NCBI RefSeq assembly: GCF_001570625.1
Contig: NZ_BBQT01000017.1
Location: forward strand, 1-64,000
Origin: Syntrophomonas wolfei subsp. methylbutyratica
Lineage (GTDB): Bacteria; Bacillota; Syntrophomonadia; Syntrophomonadales; Syntrophomonadaceae
Direction of reading: 5' to 3'
DNA: 64,000 nt
The translations under genes were made by a program, and so were the position numbers. A model generated the notes under the pieces. That model saw only the letters and a list, made by a program, of their open reading frames with translations, did not search any database and was not told the DNA's origin. Below, in pieces: positions 18,163 to 26,453 of this stretch; the stretch's first letter is position 1, and every line of letters starts with the position of its first letter.

Positions 18163-21100
18163 CTAGACTCTGATTGCACGGTTCAAGTCAAAAAAGTAGA
18201 GATAAGACTCCTTGACCCTATGACCGGTAATTCTCTCCAACGCTTTCTTGTAGAGCTTGAGTTGTACCTGGTAAGGAGCTAAGATTTCCTCCTCACTTTT
18301 ATGGTGAACGATATCACTTTTAAAATCGAGCAAAACAATATCTTCGCCCTCATAAAAATACAGGTCTATAATCCCCTGAATCAGAAGTTCTTCCTGGCTT
18401 TCCGTGGCAGGAAAAACCTCGTTGGCTGGAGTAAGCAGATTGAAAGGCGCTTCCCGAAATAGCCGTTTTGCTTGTAATACCCTTTGTCCCAGCTTCGCTT
18501 GGAAGAATCGCCATATTTTATTAACCTCAACCACGGCAAGTTGTTCCGGGGTTAAGATTTCCCTTTCCACCATCTCGCCCAATTGTTGTTTAATACTATC
18601 CTCCCGGCTAACTCGCCTGTAATCAATATTTTGCATTACCAAATGGACAATGATGCCTTTATCAACCGGGCTAAACTTCGTTTTCTGGCCTTCTTCTCCG
18701 CTTAGAAAAGCAGGAACCCGGGTTAGAAAAGTATCTGCTCCATCCTCCAAATAGCCGCTGCTAATCTGGCTGACCTGGCTTACGGATATTTTGGCCGGAA
18801 TCTTTTCTGCTTCCTGGTAAGGATATTTCCAGTTCAAGCGCTTTCTAATTTCTTCATTTTCGGCAGAAGGGCATGGATAGCCCCCTTGTTCTAATAGTCT
18901 CTCCCATTCATGCTTTTCTTCCTTTTTCCTTTTTTCCTCGGCGCTTAACTGCCAGGGACTGATAAGCTGAACTTTCCACCTGGATTCATCTTCCCATAGT
19001 ATTTCTCTATCCCAATCTCCTCCGGCTATTTCTCGCAGGTACTGCCCCTCTTCCTTATGCCGCATAATAATAGGGATAAGCCAATCCAGAAAACTCCTGG
19101 CCCGGGACTGGTTATAGGAGTTTACTGCCTGGCTCCATCTTCGCCATGCACTTTCCAACTGGCGGGTAGTTCCCACCATAATTAACTTTTCTTGAGGTCG
19201 GGTACAAGCCACATAGAGTATCCTCATTTCCTCAGCCAGGTTCTCCAATTTTATCCGGTTCTTAATGGCCAGGCGGGCAATGGTATCGTGATAGGTTCTA
19301 AGCTGGGTATTGATATAACGGGGGCCTATTCCCAGCTTCCGGTGCAGCAGAACATTTTCATTGCTATCCCTTATATTAAAATTTTTTCCCAATCCACCCA
19401 GAATAACCACCGGGAACTCCAAGCCCTTGCTCTTGTGGATGCTCATAATGCGTACTACATTATCGTTCTCTCCAATAATGCAGGCATTCCCCATATCACT
19501 CCCACTGGACTTGATTTTTTCTATGTACTTTATGAAACTAAACAAGCCTTTAAAAGAACTCTTTTGGAATTCCCGCGCCCGGTGCAGCAGAATTCTAAGG
19601 TTGGCCTGGCGCTGCACCCCCCCGGGCATAGCCCCGGCATAGTAATAATAAGCGGTATCCATTAAGAGCTTCCCCATAAATTCATCCAATGCCATGATGC
19701 GAGACTCTAATTCCCACTCCTTTAGGCGCTGTATGAAGAATACTAATCTATCCTTCAAGTCATCATTATTCTCTTCCATATAGATTTCCATGGCCTCATA
19801 AAAAGAACAGGATTGTTTTTCACGGCGGGGAATCAGCCTGGTCCTGATTTTAATAAAATCTTCTATACTGAATCCACCTATGGGTGAGCGCATCACGCTC
19901 AGAAGAGCTATGTCCTGTCTTTTATTATCAATTAAGCGCAAAAGGTTTATAAACAAATTCAACTCTATAGTATCAAAATAACCCGAACTGGCATCAGCAT
20001 AAACCGGTATGCCTTCCGAGCTTAACTGTTCCATGAATATCCCGGCAGAGTTTCGAGTAGCTCGCAGCAATATTACCATATCCCGGTATTCTATTTTTCT
20101 CCTGCATTGCAGTTTAGGGTCATAAATATCTTTCTCCAAGAGCTGTCTGATCTTTTGGGCAATTAAGAGGGCTTCCATTTCCGTATTATCCATTTCAATT
20201 ATGCGTTCAATAAACTCATTTTCCGCTTCACCCGGGATTTCTCGTTCTTCTGTTTCATTCTCCTCCAACCTGGCAATAAGATCCGGGTTGTTTTCCAGTA
20301 TATAGATCTCCACCCTACTGGCTGTATTCTCTTTCTCCTTTCCTTCCTGGCTGGATGGATCATCTATTTCTTCGTATTTTAGCTTAGTGTTAAGCCCGGG
20401 ATAGAGATAGGATTTTTCATCATAATCAATTTCCCCCAGTTCTTGGGACATTAAATGGCGGAAAAGATAATTGACGGCGTTTAGTATTTCAGGATGACTG
20501 CGAAAATTCTTGTTAAGATCAACCCTTCTGTTCACGCTGCCATCTTGCAAGGGGTAAGAATTTTGTTTCTCCAAAAACAAAGAGGGATCAGCCAATCGAA
20601 AGCGATAGATGCTCTGCTTGACATCCCCCACCATAAAGAGGTTATCTTCTTTTTTGATATAATTTAGAATAGTCTCCTGTACCAGATTACTATCCTGGTA
20701 TTCATCAATGAATATGTAACTATAATAATCCCGGTATTCTCGAGCTACTGCTTCGTTACTCAGGATCTGCAAAGCCAAATGCTCCAGGTCATTAAAATCG
20801 ACTATTCCTTTCTCTCTTTTCTTTTCCTGGTAAATTTCCGCAAAACTTTGTATGATCTCCCCCAGGTACTTCATTATGGGGTAGATTTCATTTAAATCCT
20901 GCAGGTATTCCAGCGGATCACGGCCCAACAAACTATTTATAGCGTTAAGTATTTTTTTGCTTTCATCCCGGAGAATCTTTACTTGATTCTTAAGGTTTTC
21001 ATCCACATCCCGGTAAACCCTCCCCAGGCGGGTAAAACTGAGCTGCTGCAGGCAGGAATATAGGGCAGGCAGGCCCTGATCCGCTGCCTTTAGCAAAAGC

Positions 21101-21864
21101 GCCACCCATTTCTGATCATTTTCAATAGCTTCAAGATATCCCCAGGGTCCATCGGCTTTATTGCAGAGCTTGAGGGCCTGATTTAAAATATCCTGGGCAG
21201 CAGATAGTTCTATCTTTATTTGTTGGCTAAGCTCACTGGCCCAGGGATTTTCCGCCCAATTATCTTCACCCAGAGCCAGATTATCAATTTTCTCCTCTAA
21301 CCAGCTGAACGGCTGGGGATGACTCTGAATAAAGCTGTGTAAGCGTAATATAAGGGCTTCCAGCGGTTTATCGTCTTTATTGCCGCCGAACACCTCCACC
21401 AGATCCCCAAAACCATCATTCCCCTTTTCGTACTCCCCATCCAAAAGCTCTTCCAGGGCTTCCATCTTAATCAATTCAGTCTCAGTACTATCGGCAATTC
21501 TGAAATGAGGGTCAATATTAACCAGGTGAAAATGCTGCCGTACTACATCGCTGCAGAAGGCATGAATGGTACTGATGGAGGAGCGATTTAATAAATAGAG
21601 TTGCCTTCTGAGATGCCCGTCTTCTCTTCCTTTCTCCAGTTCTTTAAAAAAGGCGGCGTTGATTCTTTCGCGCATCTCTCCGGCCGCCGCCTGGGTAAAA
21701 GTTACTATAAGCATGCGATCGATATCAATTCGATCACGAAGAACAAGTTGAATTATCCGTTCCACCAGAACCGTAGTTTTTCCCGAACCGGCGGCGGCTG
21801 CTACCAGGAGATTGCTATTGCGCGCATTTATTGCTTCTTCCTGTTCTATTGTCCAATGGGCCAT
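18163..21864 (-). CDS. addA: ATP-dependent helicase/nuclease subunit A
   Basis: A 1233-residue UvrD/RecB-type subunit of the AddAB recombination nuclease, the Firmicute counterpart of RecBCD. Walker A is AAAAGSGKTT near residue 23, motif II is IFIDEYQDSN near residue 391, and motifs IIIa-VI follow (VGDVKQSIYRFR; SIHKSKGLEFPVV; ILYVACTRPQEKL). The C-terminal nuclease domain has the catalytic LLDFKSD motif. Length matches the family. The complex degrades duplex ends to Chi and loads RecA. Its partner addB lies about 4.6 kb upstream instead of directly adjacent: phaC, an acyl-CoA synthetase, a repeat and an unknown gene come between. The gene starts 10 bases after phaC and its stop lies beside repeat B. 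Confidence 0.93.
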   Translation of the reverse strand: MAHWTIEQEEAINARNSNLLVAAAAGSGKTTVLVERIIQLVLRDRIDIDRMLIVTFTQAAAGEMRERINAAFFKELEKGREDGHLRRQLYLLNRSSISTIHAFCSDVVRQHFHLVNIDPHFRIADSTETELIKMEALEELLDGEYEKGNDGFGDLVEVFGGNKDDKPLEALILRLHSFIQSHPQPFSWLEEKIDNLALGEDNWAENPWASELSQQIKIELSAAQDILNQALKLCNKADGPWGYLEAIENDQKWVALLLKAADQGLPALYSCLQQLSFTRLGRVYRDVDENLKNQVKILRDESKKILNAINSLLGRDPLEYLQDLNEIYPIMKYLGEIIQSFAEIYQEKKREKGIVDFNDLEHLALQILSNEAVAREYRDYYSYIFIDEYQDSNLVQETILNYIKKEDNLFMVGDVKQSIYRFRLADPSLFLEKQNSYPLQDGSVNRRVDLNKNFRSHPEILNAVNYLFRHLMSQELGEIDYDEKSYLYPGLNTKLKYEEIDDPSSQEGKEKENTASRVEIYILENNPDLIARLEENETEEREIPGEAENEFIERIIEMDNTEMEALLIAQKIRQLLEKDIYDPKLQCRRKIEYRDMVILLRATRNSAGIFMEQLSSEGIPVYADASSGYFDTIELNLFINLLRLIDNKRQDIALLSVMRSPIGGFSIEDFIKIRTRLIPRREKQSCSFYEAMEIYMEENNDDLKDRLVFFIQRLKEWELESRIMALDEFMGKLLMDTAYYYYAGAMPGGVQRQANLRILLHRAREFQKSSFKGLFSFIKYIEKIKSSGSDMGNACIIGENDNVVRIMSIHKSKGLEFPVVILGGLGKNFNIRDSNENVLLHRKLGIGPRYINTQLRTYHDTIARLAIKNRIKLENLAEEMRILYVACTRPQEKLIMVGTTRQLESAWRRWSQAVNSYNQSRARSFLDWLIPIIMRHKEEGQYLREIAGGDWDREILWEDESRWKVQLISPWQLSAEEKRKKEEKHEWERLLEQGGYPCPSAENEEIRKRLNWKYPYQEAEKIPAKISVSQVSQISSGYLEDGADTFLTRVPAFLSGEEGQKTKFSPVDKGIIVHLVMQNIDYRRVSREDSIKQQLGEMVEREILTPEQLAVVEVNKIWRFFQAKLGQRVLQAKRLFREAPFNLLTPANEVFPATESQEELLIQGIIDLYFYEGEDIVLLDFKSDIVHHKSEEEILAPYQVQLKLYKKALERITGHRVKESYLYFFDLNRAIRV

Positions 21865-21874
21865 ATTTTCACCC

Positions 21875-23002
21875 CTAAATGGCCAGCTTAAGCACTTCGT
21901 TTACCGCAGTCCAGTCCTCCCGCAGAGATTCGGTACCCATCAAAGTCCCGATATGTCCTCCCTCGGTTAGTATCTCGATTACATCCGCAGCCGGGGTAGA
22001 GATATAGTTCTTAAGAGCAAAGGCCTGCTCAGGAGGAGTAATATGGTCTTTCTTCCCGGCCATTATGATTACCGGGCAGCTGATATTTCTTAAATCCACC
22101 GGACGGCCATCAAGCTGAAAACTGTCTGGCTTGGTGAGATTATTCTCTTTGAATATGTTTTTTACAATCTCCAGATAAAAACGTCCGGGAAGATTTTGCG
22201 TATACTGATACCAGTTTTCAAAGTGTATAAAACGCTTAATTCCATCTTCATCGCCCTCTTTGATCATCTGCCAGAGACGAAAATACTTGCGCACATAATG
22301 CTCTTCCGGCTGCATGCTCTTAAAACCCTGTAAAATATATTTACCCTGCATTACCCCACCGCCGGAATTAACCATAAAGCGAAAAACATCAATGGACAGC
22401 TTTTGGGCATATTCCACTATAGGGGAGGATTTGGCATTAACATCTATCGGAGCTGCCGCTGATACCAGCGTGGAAATCTTATCTGGAAAAAGAGATGTAT
22501 AAATACTGGCCTGCCAACCGCCTTGACATTGCCCCACCAGGTGAATTTTGTAAACCCCGGTTCTTTTTCTTACTTCTTCCACCGCTTCATCGGTCAACCT
22601 TATATAATCTTCAATTCCCAGATCTTTATACTCAGTAGTAGCGGATAACCACTGGGTAACATAAACATCATAGCCATAGCGGTGAAATACCCGAACCAGA
22701 CTCTGGGCCGGGGAATAATCGGCCAGGTTGGAATGGTGTCCAGCTTGAGGCGGTAAAATCAATACCGGCCTTTTAGCCGAACTCTCATATTTGTTGGGGA
22801 AATGCCGCAAGCACAAGGTATTATGTACTAATATGATATTGTTAGGGGTAGACCAGTTAGTAAAAGGCTTTTCCAACTCTATCAATATATCCATATATCT
22901 TTTTAACCTGGGGTCAAATAAAGATATATACTCCTTGCTCTGAAGTATTTTGAGGAAAACATTATAGCGGCTGTAACGATCAATTTCTTCCATCCAATTC
23001 AT
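21875..23002 (-). CDS. phaC: Poly(3-hydroxyalkanoate) synthase family alpha/beta hydrolase
   Basis: A 375-residue protein with the PHA synthase lipase-like box GQCQGG (Cys159 as nucleophile in place of Ser), LILPPQAGHHSNLADYS near the start of the fold, the Asp in MAGKKDHITPPEQ and the C-terminal His in GGHIG. The length fits class III/IV synthases (about 360 residues), which need a PhaE or PhaR partner; none is visible here. It polymerises 3-hydroxyacyl-CoA, fitting an organism that handles butyryl and crotonyl CoA. The start is ATG at 23002 behind GGGAGGG. It lies between the acyl-CoA synthetase (36-base gap upstream) and addA (10-base gap), in one apparent operon. Confidence 0.83.
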   Translation of the reverse strand: MNWMEEIDRYSRYNVFLKILQSKEYISLFDPRLKRYMDILIELEKPFTNWSTPNNIILVHNTLCLRHFPNKYESSAKRPVLILPPQAGHHSNLADYSPAQSLVRVFHRYGYDVYVTQWLSATTEYKDLGIEDYIRLTDEAVEEVRKRTGVYKIHLVGQCQGGWQASIYTSLFPDKISTLVSAAAPIDVNAKSSPIVEYAQKLSIDVFRFMVNSGGGVMQGKYILQGFKSMQPEEHYVRKYFRLWQMIKEGDEDGIKRFIHFENWYQYTQNLPGRFYLEIVKNIFKENNLTKPDSFQLDGRPVDLRNISCPVIIMAGKKDHITPPEQAFALKNYISTPAADVIEILTEGGHIGTLMGTESLREDWTAVNEVLKLAI

Positions 23003-23038
23003 TTTTCGCCCTCCCCATAATAGTTGTTTCAACGTAGC

Positions 23039-24811
23039 TTATAAGCGGATTTTGCCATCCTTAATATCCTGATATTTTTCTGTAGTTAAAGTAAGATAAG
23101 CATTACGCTTAAGATCGAAATAGTAAAGAGGATCTCTGACTAGCGTTGGGTTAAAGCCTTCCTCCTGTAGTTGCCGCCTTTTTTTCCGAAACAACCTGGG
23201 GTCTACATGAGCACAAATACGGATAAATACCGGGCGGGCATGGTCAGGCATTCTGCGATTGATATGATCCACTAGATTATCCCAATCCAGAGGTACATCA
23301 TCCAACAATTGCAGAGCGGCCATCCCACAGTTTCCCTCCATGCCGGGAACCTTTACTCCATAAACAAAGGCTTCTTCAATACTACCAAAGAATTTATTTA
23401 TAACATCTGCCACCTGATTAGCAGAAACGGTTTTACTTTTCCAACGGTAAGTATCACCCAAACGATCAACAAAGGATATATAATCTCCATCATGAAGTTT
23501 TACCAAATCACCCGTGTTAAAGTATTCATCCCCTATTTGCAGCACATCGCGGACAATTCTGGCTTCACTCATCTCACTATCATTAACATAGCCCCCAAAT
23601 GGGTTATTGGCATTTATTTCCGAAAGAACGAGTCCAATCTCACCCGGCTTACAGATTACTGCCAATCCTTTATCATCTCGAGTTATCCTTTCACTGTCGT
23701 AGTCATACTTTACCACTTCTCCCTGCCGCATAGCTCTCAGATTAAGATTGCCGCACATACCGGGGATCTCATCCTCATTGATGTAGGTTCCTACGCCTTC
23801 AGAAGTTCCATAAGCCTCAACAATCTTCTTAATTCCAAAACGCTGCTGCAGTTGCTGCAGAAGATCGCCCCGGGTATTGACCCCAACAATATATTCCAAA
23901 GGGTTATCCAAATCATCGGCTTCTTCCGGCTGATTGCAAAGGTAACGCAACATTTCCCCCACCGCCATAAAATGCGTAACCTTATAGCGGCGAATATCCG
24001 GCCAGAAATTGCTCAACGAGAAACGTGGCTTTATTACCATACTGGCACCAGCTGCCAGCATACTGGAAAAGCAGATATTAAATCCCATATTGTAAAAGAA
24101 GGGAATGACTAAATAAATAATAGAATTCTGATTCATATTAGTCAGCATAGTAAACTGCTGTCCCATAAGCAGCCATCTTTTTTGTGAAAGCATCACTGTT
24201 TTGCGCAGTCCACTGCTCCCAGCAGTCTCCATATATATTATTATATCTTCACTGCTTGATTTTCCGGTGCTTTCCGGATTATGGGCAGGGCAACCGGACA
24301 GTAGTTGATTCAAGTCTTCAGCAGCAGGCGGCAAGGTAATATTCTGCTCCCCGGTTTCCACCAGGATCCGTCCCGGAGTTCTCAGCCGGATTCCATTGCT
24401 CACCGACTGGTAGAGTTCCAGAAATTCATGGCCAACGATAAGCGCTCGGGACTCGCTGACATTAATGGCATGAGCCAGCCGTTCCCCGCGAATAACCGTA
24501 TTTACCAGATTAACTATTACACCCAATTTATTTAAACCACTGGCCGCCATCAGATACTCCGGCCGGTTATCCATCAGTAATGAAACCACATCACCCTTTT
24601 TAAATCCCTCTTGCTGAAAGAAATGAGCATAACGATTGGCCATCTGGTTAAATTGCTCATAGCTGATATAGCGGTCACCATAGATCAGGGCAGTTTTTTC
24701 GCCTTGCTGGGCGGCCCAGTTCTCCAATTGCCAACCCAGGGATAATGCCTGCGGTTTCTTCAAGCTCTCGATTATATTTAAATGCATAGCCTCAAAATCG
24801 TTATGGTTCAA
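23039..24811 (-). CDS. FATP-type acyl-CoA synthetase (AMP-binding) with unusual core motifs
   Basis: A 590-residue ANL-superfamily protein of the FATP/very-long-chain acyl-CoA synthetase type. The P-loop motif is ETAGSSGLRK where YTSGTTGLPK is usual. The A5 region is YGTSEGVGTY and the A7/A8 region is NTGDLVKLHDGDYISFVDRLGDTYRWKSK (split here as NTGDLV and DRLGDTYRWK). At the C-terminus FATP proteins have TGTFKxxK...EGFDP; this protein has RLFRKKRR...EGFNP, so the A10 catalytic lysine position appears to be Arg. It should activate a fatty or hydroxy acid for the adjacent PHA synthase, but the changed motif leaves adenylation in doubt. The start is TTG at 24811 behind GGAGG; an in-frame GTG six codons upstream overlaps that site. 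Confidence 0.8.
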   Translation of the reverse strand: MNHNDFEAMHLNIIESLKKPQALSLGWQLENWAAQQGEKTALIYGDRYISYEQFNQMANRYAHFFQQEGFKKGDVVSLLMDNRPEYLMAASGLNKLGVIVNLVNTVIRGERLAHAINVSESRALIVGHEFLELYQSVSNGIRLRTPGRILVETGEQNITLPPAAEDLNQLLSGCPAHNPESTGKSSSEDIIIYMETAGSSGLRKTVMLSQKRWLLMGQQFTMLTNMNQNSIIYLVIPFFYNMGFNICFSSMLAAGASMVIKPRFSLSNFWPDIRRYKVTHFMAVGEMLRYLCNQPEEADDLDNPLEYIVGVNTRGDLLQQLQQRFGIKKIVEAYGTSEGVGTYINEDEIPGMCGNLNLRAMRQGEVVKYDYDSERITRDDKGLAVICKPGEIGLVLSEINANNPFGGYVNDSEMSEARIVRDVLQIGDEYFNTGDLVKLHDGDYISFVDRLGDTYRWKSKTVSANQVADVINKFFGSIEEAFVYGVKVPGMEGNCGMAALQLLDDVPLDWDNLVDHINRRMPDHARPVFIRICAHVDPRLFRKKRRQLQEEGFNPTLVRDPLYYFDLKRNAYLTLTTEKYQDIKDGKIRL

Positions 24812-24853
24812 TTTTTCTGTTCCTCCCACTTATTCATAATCAATCTAAAATTT

Positions 24854-25041
24854 ATTCCACTGCTAAAAGATTTACAAAGACAAGCAAAGGATGTAGGGAA
24901 CGACCCCCGTGTCCTTCCGAAGCAGGTGCAACAACCCCGATAGCGACAGCCGCAGGGTGGAGCATCAGGCGTACCCACAGGACGCTGGAGCGGTATATTT
25001 ATACAAGCCAATGAATATTAATAACTTTTTGCAGTAGAATC
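24854..25041 (+). repeat. Dispersed repeat family 1, copy C
   Basis: About 188 bases bounded by TTCCACTGCTAAAAG on the left and CTTTTTGCAGTAGAATC on the right, imperfect inverted copies of one another and of the ends of copy B. The right 60 bases (GGACGCTGGAGCGGTATATTTAT onward) nearly equal the right end of B. ATTTAT occurs at both borders (24850-24855 and 25042-25047). The centre contains the cassette GCCGCAGGGTGGAGCATCAG in inverted sense relative to B. It lies between the acyl-CoA synthetase start and the unknown gene. Confidence 0.75.
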
Positions 25042-25082
25042 ATTTATATATTTATATGCATAAAATAAGGTTTTTAATGGAA

Positions 25083-26372
25083 TCAAGCGTTGTTTTGGCT
25101 TTCCTTAATAATCTGGTAGTAATAAGTGAAGTTATCTTCATTTTTCCAATAATTTGCCATCATAAAATAGCTGAACAGGGCCAGATCCTTCTCCGCTGGA
25201 GAGGCAGGTTTAAATAGTGAGTAGAAATTATTCACGCATGCCTGCCAGTCACTGTCCTGTTCCGAAAAATTAGGAAACTGAGCGCTGAACATATCTCCAT
25301 AACACTCCAATGAGCTTGCCTTTAGCAACTTCCAAACCGCCAGGAAGGCCACTTCATTTTTTATCTCCGGCTTCTGCACCAAAGATTCATAAAATGGAAG
25401 GAAGGAATCTTCAAAAAAGGTCTTAACCTGAGGAGATACCTCTATTTCTTCCTCATATGGAGCTAAAATTTTTACATAGGCGTTGCTTCTCTTTTTTTCC
25501 ATCAAGTATTCCAAATCCCAATAGCTGTCAGGGTTAAGTAAAACTGCCTCCCCTTTTTCTTTTATAAATTTACCGGCTAACTCCTTCACCTCGGAATCAG
25601 TTTTCAATGCCTGGTAGTGTTCTTCAATTTGCTGGTTAAAAACCTGCCAGAGCTGTTGAACTGATTTCATCTTATTCTCCAGGTATTTAGCGTAATGCTC
25701 TTCAAAAAGTTTTTCCACCTGACCCGCCTGGGCCTCATTACTCATAAAAGTAACAATTTCCCAGGATTCTCTTTTCAAATCCGATACCCGGTGCACAGAA
25801 ATCCATCGTGAATAACCCAAAATATCCGTGGGCAAAACTACGGTATGATAATAATAGCCACTATCTAGTTCATCCAGATGCAGGATAAAATTCTTGCCAT
25901 TGTAGGAAATAAAATTCATTTCTTTCTGGGCTAGAAGCAGGGTACCATAGTTATAGTTCCTAACATCTCTGTTTCTGGTAAACTCGATCAGGGCCACATT
26001 TTTTAATTCGCTTATTTCTTCAAATTCAGTTTTCCTCTTCCTTAATTCACTGGCCCCGTCCTTGAAGAATTTGTACCTTATCAATACCCGGTAAGCATCT
26101 TCCCGGTTGATAATAACGGTTTCCGTTTGCTCGCCATCCGGATAAACAATGTTAATATCCAGAATATCCTGATGCCCTTTCTCCTTTCGATCCAAGCGCA
26201 GCATAGTCAAACTATCAAACTTATAGCTTATACCACTAAGTTTCGCTGCGGGTGCTCTAAGATATAATTCATCAGTAAACAGATCAATAATGACCTTGAA
26301 TCCCTTAAAACTACTATCAGATATTCCACTAAAACTTACAATTTTATCATGCTTTGCTGGCTTCATCTCCAT
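25083..26372 (-). CDS. Protein of unknown function, 429 residues
   Basis: I do not recognise this protein. It has no signal peptide or membrane segment. The first ~210 residues look like a tandem of beta-rich, PH-like halves: SGISYKF...LTMLRLD, then KNVALIEF...WISVHRVSD. The rest is helical and acidic and rich in Gln, Glu, Lys and aromatic residues, ending with ...YYYQIIKESQNNA. No catalytic motif stands out. A possible reading is a protein or lipid-binding scaffold, but this is a guess. It is flanked by repeat C downstream and addB upstream, on the same strand, and is one of the genes separating addB from addA. The start is ATG at 26372. Confidence 0.7.
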   Translation of the reverse strand: MEMKPAKHDKIVSFSGISDSSFKGFKVIIDLFTDELYLRAPAAKLSGISYKFDSLTMLRLDRKEKGHQDILDINIVYPDGEQTETVIINREDAYRVLIRYKFFKDGASELRKRKTEFEEISELKNVALIEFTRNRDVRNYNYGTLLLAQKEMNFISYNGKNFILHLDELDSGYYYHTVVLPTDILGYSRWISVHRVSDLKRESWEIVTFMSNEAQAGQVEKLFEEHYAKYLENKMKSVQQLWQVFNQQIEEHYQALKTDSEVKELAGKFIKEKGEAVLLNPDSYWDLEYLMEKKRSNAYVKILAPYEEEIEVSPQVKTFFEDSFLPFYESLVQKPEIKNEVAFLAVWKLLKASSLECYGDMFSAQFPNFSEQDSDWQACVNNFYSLFKPASPAEKDLALFSYFMMANYWKNEDNFTYYYQIIKESQNNA

Positions 26373-26453
26373 TCCCCCATTGAAAGATTAATAGCTAGAT
26401 ATTTCCACCTCTGATATTTAAACATTCTATCACAAGTGTTTTTTATTGCCCAT

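Noticed and set aside
17660-18166. Several overlapping open frames of 62-133 codons on both strands
   Set aside because: They lie inside repeat B, have no ribosome sites and reappear with the repeat at 1-154.
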